Part shown: positions 61,179 through 64,000 of the stretch, piece by piece
How positions within the stretch are numbered: position 1 is the stretch's first letter
Layout: each line of letters opens with the position of its first letter
Source: CAVTQZ01 sp963737015
GTDB taxonomy: Bacteria; Actinomycetota; Acidimicrobiia; Acidimicrobiales; UBA8190
DNA length: 64,000 nt
Assembly: GCA_963737015.1 (NCBI GenBank)
Contig: CAVTQZ010000001.1
Coordinates: forward strand, 1,550,001-1,614,000
Direction of reading: 5' to 3'
Program-made: the position numbers and the translations under genes
The notes under the pieces: model-generated
Database searches by the model: none
What the model was told of the DNA's origin: nothing
The model's input: the letters and a program-made list of their open reading frames with translations, nothing else

Positions 61179-61370
61179 TCATGAGTCGTACGGGCAGTGG
61201 CGGCACCCGCTCCCGCAGCAGTAGCCGCGTGCCTTCAACGCCGCGCTCGTGAAGACGCAAAGGCCGGTCTCGGGATCCACGTAGGTCGGAAGACCGGCAC
61301 GGACGGCTTCGTCGTGAGCCGCCAGCGCGGCCGGCCCCGGCGCCGTCCGTGGGCGCTCAGGTTCCGGCAT
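61179..61370 (-). CDS. Small Cys-rich protein (DUF5522-like)
   Basis: The 63-residue product starts at ATG 61370. The C-terminal string GYCCGSGCRHCPYD is characteristic of DUF5522 proteins, with several Cys suited to metal or iron-sulfur binding. It is preceded by PTYVDPETGLCVFTSAALKARG. The frame is open to 61505 but has no recognisable sequence there. Function is unknown. The riboswitch and transporter follow downstream on the same strand. Confidence 0.75.
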   Translation of the reverse strand: MPEPERPRTAPGPAALAAHDEAVRAGLPTYVDPETGLCVFTSAALKARGYCCGSGCRHCPYDS

Positions 61371-61525
61371 CAGAACAGTTCTCGGATCATCGGAACAGTC
61401 TTCTCGGATAAGCAGCGTGTCTTCTCGGGTAAACCCTCCTGTCGGAATGATCGGCCGGAGCCGACAACAACGGCGCCACTCCACGGTGCACACTTGGGCC
61501 ACCACGGCTGACTCCTCGAAGAAGG

Positions 61526-61864
61526 GTGAACGAAAGCGTGAACCATCCGATCGAGAGCTTCGATCCCCTCCTGCGTGACCTCGCCGCTTACGGGCTGTTG
61601 GTCCATGAGGAGACCGACGGCGAGATCTCCTGGCACCTGACCGAAAAGGCTCAGGAGCGTCTTACACAGATCCTCCGCCACCGCCTGGAGCCCATGCTGC
61701 CGGAGAAGCTCGTCTACTTCGACCACCTCTGTGCGGACTGCCGCATGCGGGGCCTCACCCGTCTGCGGGACGGGCTCTATCTCTGCGAATCGTGCGCGCT
61801 GGCACGATCAGAGAGTTCCGGACGTGAGCGCCAAGAGGGTGCTTCCGGACCGCTCGCGAGCTGA
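61526..61864 (+). CDS. Small helical protein with C-terminal zinc ribbon
   Basis: The product has about 112 residues from GTG 61526; GTG 61538 is also possible. The N-terminal 60 residues look like a winged-helix-type unit (FDPLLRDLAAYGLLVHEETDGE, SWHLTEKAQERLTQIL). The C-terminal part has CADCRMRGLTRLRDGLYLCESC, two CxxC knuckles for one zinc. This suggests a nucleic-acid-binding or regulatory protein, but I do not recognise the family. It is 52 bases upstream of the cystathionine beta-synthase gene. Confidence 0.65.
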   Translation: MNESVNHPIESFDPLLRDLAAYGLLVHEETDGEISWHLTEKAQERLTQILRHRLEPMLPEKLVYFDHLCADCRMRGLTRLRDGLYLCESCALARSESSGRERQEGASGPLAS

Positions 61865-61916
61865 GCCCCCGGCCGGGCCCGGCGTGCGGGTCGGGGCGAG
61901 CGAGTAGAAAGTCCTC

Positions 61917-63581
61917 GTGGACGTCCTCGTGGTTGCGGGCGACTTCGAGCCGCCTTCCCAACTCCGAGAACGCGCCCGCTACCTGCACCGCCACCGAAAG
62001 GAAGATCCGGTCAACGCTCTGATCGGGGAGTTGCGCGCCCGGATCCCCCGGCGCGTCGCGGTCACCGGGCCGGCCGACGAGGCGATCCCGCTCGCCGGGG
62101 CGTTGCGGGACGCGGGGATGCCCACCGTCCTCTTCACCGACGAGGAGATGGCATCGACAACGGCGGATGCGCTTCACGGAGTGGACGTCCGCCCGCTCAC
62201 CGACAGGGGCGAGCCGATGGAGGTGGCGCACTCGCTCCTGGACCTCTTCGGCCGAACCCCGATGGTCCGCCTCGACCGCACGGCGCGAGACCTCGAGTGC
62301 ACCCTTGTGGCGAAGCTGGAGTTGTTCAACCCCGGTGGCTCCTCCAAGGACCGCATAGCCCTGGCGATGGTGGATGCGGCGGAGCTCGAGGGCAAGCTGC
62401 AGCCCGGTGGCGTCATCGTGGAGCCGACGAGCGGCAACACCGGCGTCGGCCTCGCCATAGTCGCCGCGCGCCGCGGCTACCGGTGCCTGTTCGTGTGCCC
62501 CGACAAGGTGGCTTCCGACAAGATCGCGCTGCTGCGGGCGTACGGAGCAGAGGTCGTGGTTTGTCCAACTTCGGTTGCTCCCGATCACCCCGACTCGTAT
62601 TACTCGGTGTCCGACCGCCTGGCACGCGACACGCCGGGCGCCTGGAAGCCCGACCAGTACCACAACCCCGCCAACCCGGCTGCTCAGGAGCAGACCGGCG
62701 CGGAGATATGGGACCAGACCCGAGGTCGGATCACCCATTTCGTCGCGGGCATCGGTACCGGGGGGACGATCACCGGTGTCGGTCGCCAACTGAAGAAGCT
62801 CAACCCGAACGTGCAGATCATCGGCGCCGACCCCGAGGGCTCGGTGTACTCGGGTGGGTCGGGTCGGCCCTACCTGGTCGAGGGCATCGGCGAGGACTTC
62901 TGGCCGGGCACCTACGACCCTTCCGTCGTGGACCGCGTCGTCGCGATCTCGGACGCGGAGAGCTTCGCGACGGCGCGCCGGGTGAGCCGCGAGGAGGGCA
63001 TCTTGACGGGCGGGTCCGGCGGCACCGCCATCGCAGCTGCTCTGCGTGTGGGACGTGAGCTACCGGGCGAAGCGGTGATGGTCGTCCACATCCCCGACTC
63101 CGGGCGCGGTTACCTGTCGAAGCTCTACAACGATTCGTGGATGGCCGACTACGGGTTCCTCCACGCGGCGGGTACGACGGTGGGGGATCTCCTCGCCTCG
63201 CGCGATCGGGCTCTTCCGTCTCTCGTCCATACCCATCCCGATGAGCTCGTGCGCGACGCCATCGGGATAATGCGCGAGTACGGCGTCAGCCAGATGCCCG
63301 TAATTAAACAGGAGCCGCCGGTGGTGCTGGCCGAGGTCGTCGGGTCCGTCAGCGAGCGCGAGTTGATGGACCGTGCATATGGCGATCCTTCCGTGCTCGA
63401 CCGGCCGGTGGTAGACGTGATGGGAGATCCGTTACCGACCGTCGGTGCGGGAGAGACGCTCGACGTCGCCGTCTCGCGCCTCGAAGGCGCCCCGGCGGTG
63501 CTCGTGCTCGACCGCGGCCACCCCGTCGGGGTACTCACCCGCGTCGACGTGCTCGCATCGCTGGCCGGGTCCTCGCGCTGA
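61917..63581 (+). CDS. cbs: Cystathionine beta-synthase with tandem CBS domains and N-terminal extension
   Basis: The PLP enzyme condenses serine and homocysteine to cystathionine. The 554-residue frame from GTG 61917 contains the fold-type II core from residue 104: AHSLLDLFGRTPMVRLDR, LELFNPGGSSKDR (PLP Lys at 144), EPTSGNTGVGLA, GTGGTITGVGR and TGGSGGTAIAA. Two CBS domains make up residues 420-550 (LVRDAIGIMREYGVSQMPVI; VLDRGHPVGVLTRVDVL). The first 100 residues are additional and have Rossmann-like strings (RVAVTGPADEAIPLAGALRDAG). An internal ATG 62217 (AGGGGCGAG upstream) would give a normal-length enzyme. The gamma-synthase/lyase gene follows 17 bases downstream. Confidence 0.9.
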   Translation: MDVLVVAGDFEPPSQLRERARYLHRHRKEDPVNALIGELRARIPRRVAVTGPADEAIPLAGALRDAGMPTVLFTDEEMASTTADALHGVDVRPLTDRGEPMEVAHSLLDLFGRTPMVRLDRTARDLECTLVAKLELFNPGGSSKDRIALAMVDAAELEGKLQPGGVIVEPTSGNTGVGLAIVAARRGYRCLFVCPDKVASDKIALLRAYGAEVVVCPTSVAPDHPDSYYSVSDRLARDTPGAWKPDQYHNPANPAAQEQTGAEIWDQTRGRITHFVAGIGTGGTITGVGRQLKKLNPNVQIIGADPEGSVYSGGSGRPYLVEGIGEDFWPGTYDPSVVDRVVAISDAESFATARRVSREEGILTGGSGGTAIAAALRVGRELPGEAVMVVHIPDSGRGYLSKLYNDSWMADYGFLHAAGTTVGDLLASRDRALPSLVHTHPDELVRDAIGIMREYGVSQMPVIKQEPPVVLAEVVGSVSERELMDRAYGDPSVLDRPVVDVMGDPLPTVGAGETLDVAVSRLEGAPAVLVLDRGHPVGVLTRVDVLASLAGSSR

Positions 63582-63598
63582 GGAAGGCGGGAGGGGCG

Positions 63599-64000
63599 AT
63601 GGTCGACAGAAGCGAAATCAGGCATCTCGGTTTCGAGACACGCGCGATACACGGAGGTTCGGGTCCGGACCCGGCCACCGGGGCCGTGAACACTCCGGTC
63701 CACCTTTCGTCGACGTTCAAGCAGGAGGCGGTCGGCGAACACCTCGGCTTCGAGTACGCGCGTACCTCGAATCCGACCAGAGCGAGCCTCGAGTCGAACC
63801 TGGCCGTCCTCGAAGAGGCGCAGTTCGGATTCGCCTTCGCCAGCGGCATGGCGGCCGAGGACGCGGTGATGCGCGTCCTGCGCCCGGGCGATCACGTGGT
63901 CCTACCCGACGACGCCTATGGGGGCACGGTCCGGCTCGCCACGCGCGTGCTAGAGCCTCTGGGCGTCGAAGTGGACACGGTCCCGCTCTCGCAAACAGAA
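63599..64000 (+). CDS. metB: Cystathionine gamma-synthase/lyase (MetB/MetC family), 3' end outside window
   Basis: A frame from ATG 63599 (GGGAGGGG upstream) is open to the edge. It begins HLGFETRAIHGGSGPDPATG, NTPVHLSSTFKQ, FEYARTSNPTRASLESNLA and FAFASGMAAEDAVM, and then HVVLPDDAYGGTVRLATRVL. These are the N-terminal PLP-binding blocks of Cys/Met metabolism enzymes. The catalytic Lys lies beyond the window. Together with cbs it forms the transsulfuration pair; whether it runs toward cystathionine synthesis or cleavage cannot be told. Confidence 0.88.
   Translation, partial: MVDRSEIRHLGFETRAIHGGSGPDPATGAVNTPVHLSSTFKQEAVGEHLGFEYARTSNPTRASLESNLAVLEEAQFGFAFASGMAAEDAVMRVLRPGDHVVLPDDAYGGTVRLATRVLEPLGVEVDTVPLSQTE

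Noticed and set aside
61372..61382. AGAACAGTTCT palindrome as a LexA (SOS) box
   Set aside because: The actinobacterial SOS box has four bases between GAAC and GTTC; here there is one.

Overview
The window is about 64 kb of GC-rich, gene-dense DNA with many 1-4 base start/stop overlaps. It looks like an actinobacterium, most likely class Acidimicrobiia. The reasons are the secreted GYWLV-x-x-DGG-V-x-x-FGDA repeat protein, the GlgE alpha-glucan route with a TreS-maltokinase fusion, the LAxTG-type sorting signal, and abundant thiolase-like/DUF35 and CaiB genes. I saw no rRNA, tRNA, CRISPR array, insertion sequence or phage gene.

Layout. 1-2.9 kb: a Mug-family DNA glycosylase whose frame runs off the left edge, a membrane-anchored LppX-like protein and a repeat protein. 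2.9-14.8 kb (minus): a coupled operon glgE > treS-maltokinase > malQ > glgB > glgX for trehalose/maltose-1-phosphate/alpha-glucan metabolism. 15.0-22.1 kb: the most interesting locus. It holds a LarA-family nickel epimerase fused to gluconokinase, a UxuB-like SDR, a divergent IolB/KduI-family isomerase and a CUT2-type sugar ABC transporter. Read together they suggest uronate uptake, isomerisation to fructuronate, reduction to mannonate, C2 epimerisation to gluconate and phosphorylation to 6-phosphogluconate, bypassing mannonate dehydratase and the KDG branch. 22.2-26.1 kb: hydrolases and nicotinamidase. 26.1-33.5 kb (minus): a GNAT-MFS-SDR-acetoacetyl-CoA synthetase-HMG-CoA lyase-thioredoxin-like operon, followed by a SCO protein. 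33.7-38.9 kb (plus): HD-GYP, histidine kinase, two receivers and a hydrolase. 39-46.2 kb: LysM-transglycosylase, SnoaL-like protein, glyoxalase-fold protein, S53 sedolisin, nitroreductase, PdxH, RpiB. 46.3-49.5 kb (minus): a cell-surface module (LAxTG protein, DUF5305-like protein, SipW-like signal peptidase, small exported protein). 50-52.4 kb: a two-component pair. 52.5-59.7 kb: amidohydrolase, two CaiB/BaiF CoA-transferases and two thiolase-fold/DUF35 pairs. 59.7-64 kb: a NiCoT metal transporter behind a cobalamin riboswitch, two small metal-binding proteins, and cystathionine beta-synthase with a partial gamma-synthase/lyase.

Five otherwise well conserved genes (malQ, treS, the UxuB-like SDR, the histidine kinase and a SnoaL-like gene) each change frame once by a single base. 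Residues on both sides of each break still fit their families. This looks more like indel errors in the sequence than gene decay, and I annotate each as one gene with a frame break.

All functional assignments come from reading the protein sequences and from knowledge of the families. No database search was run.
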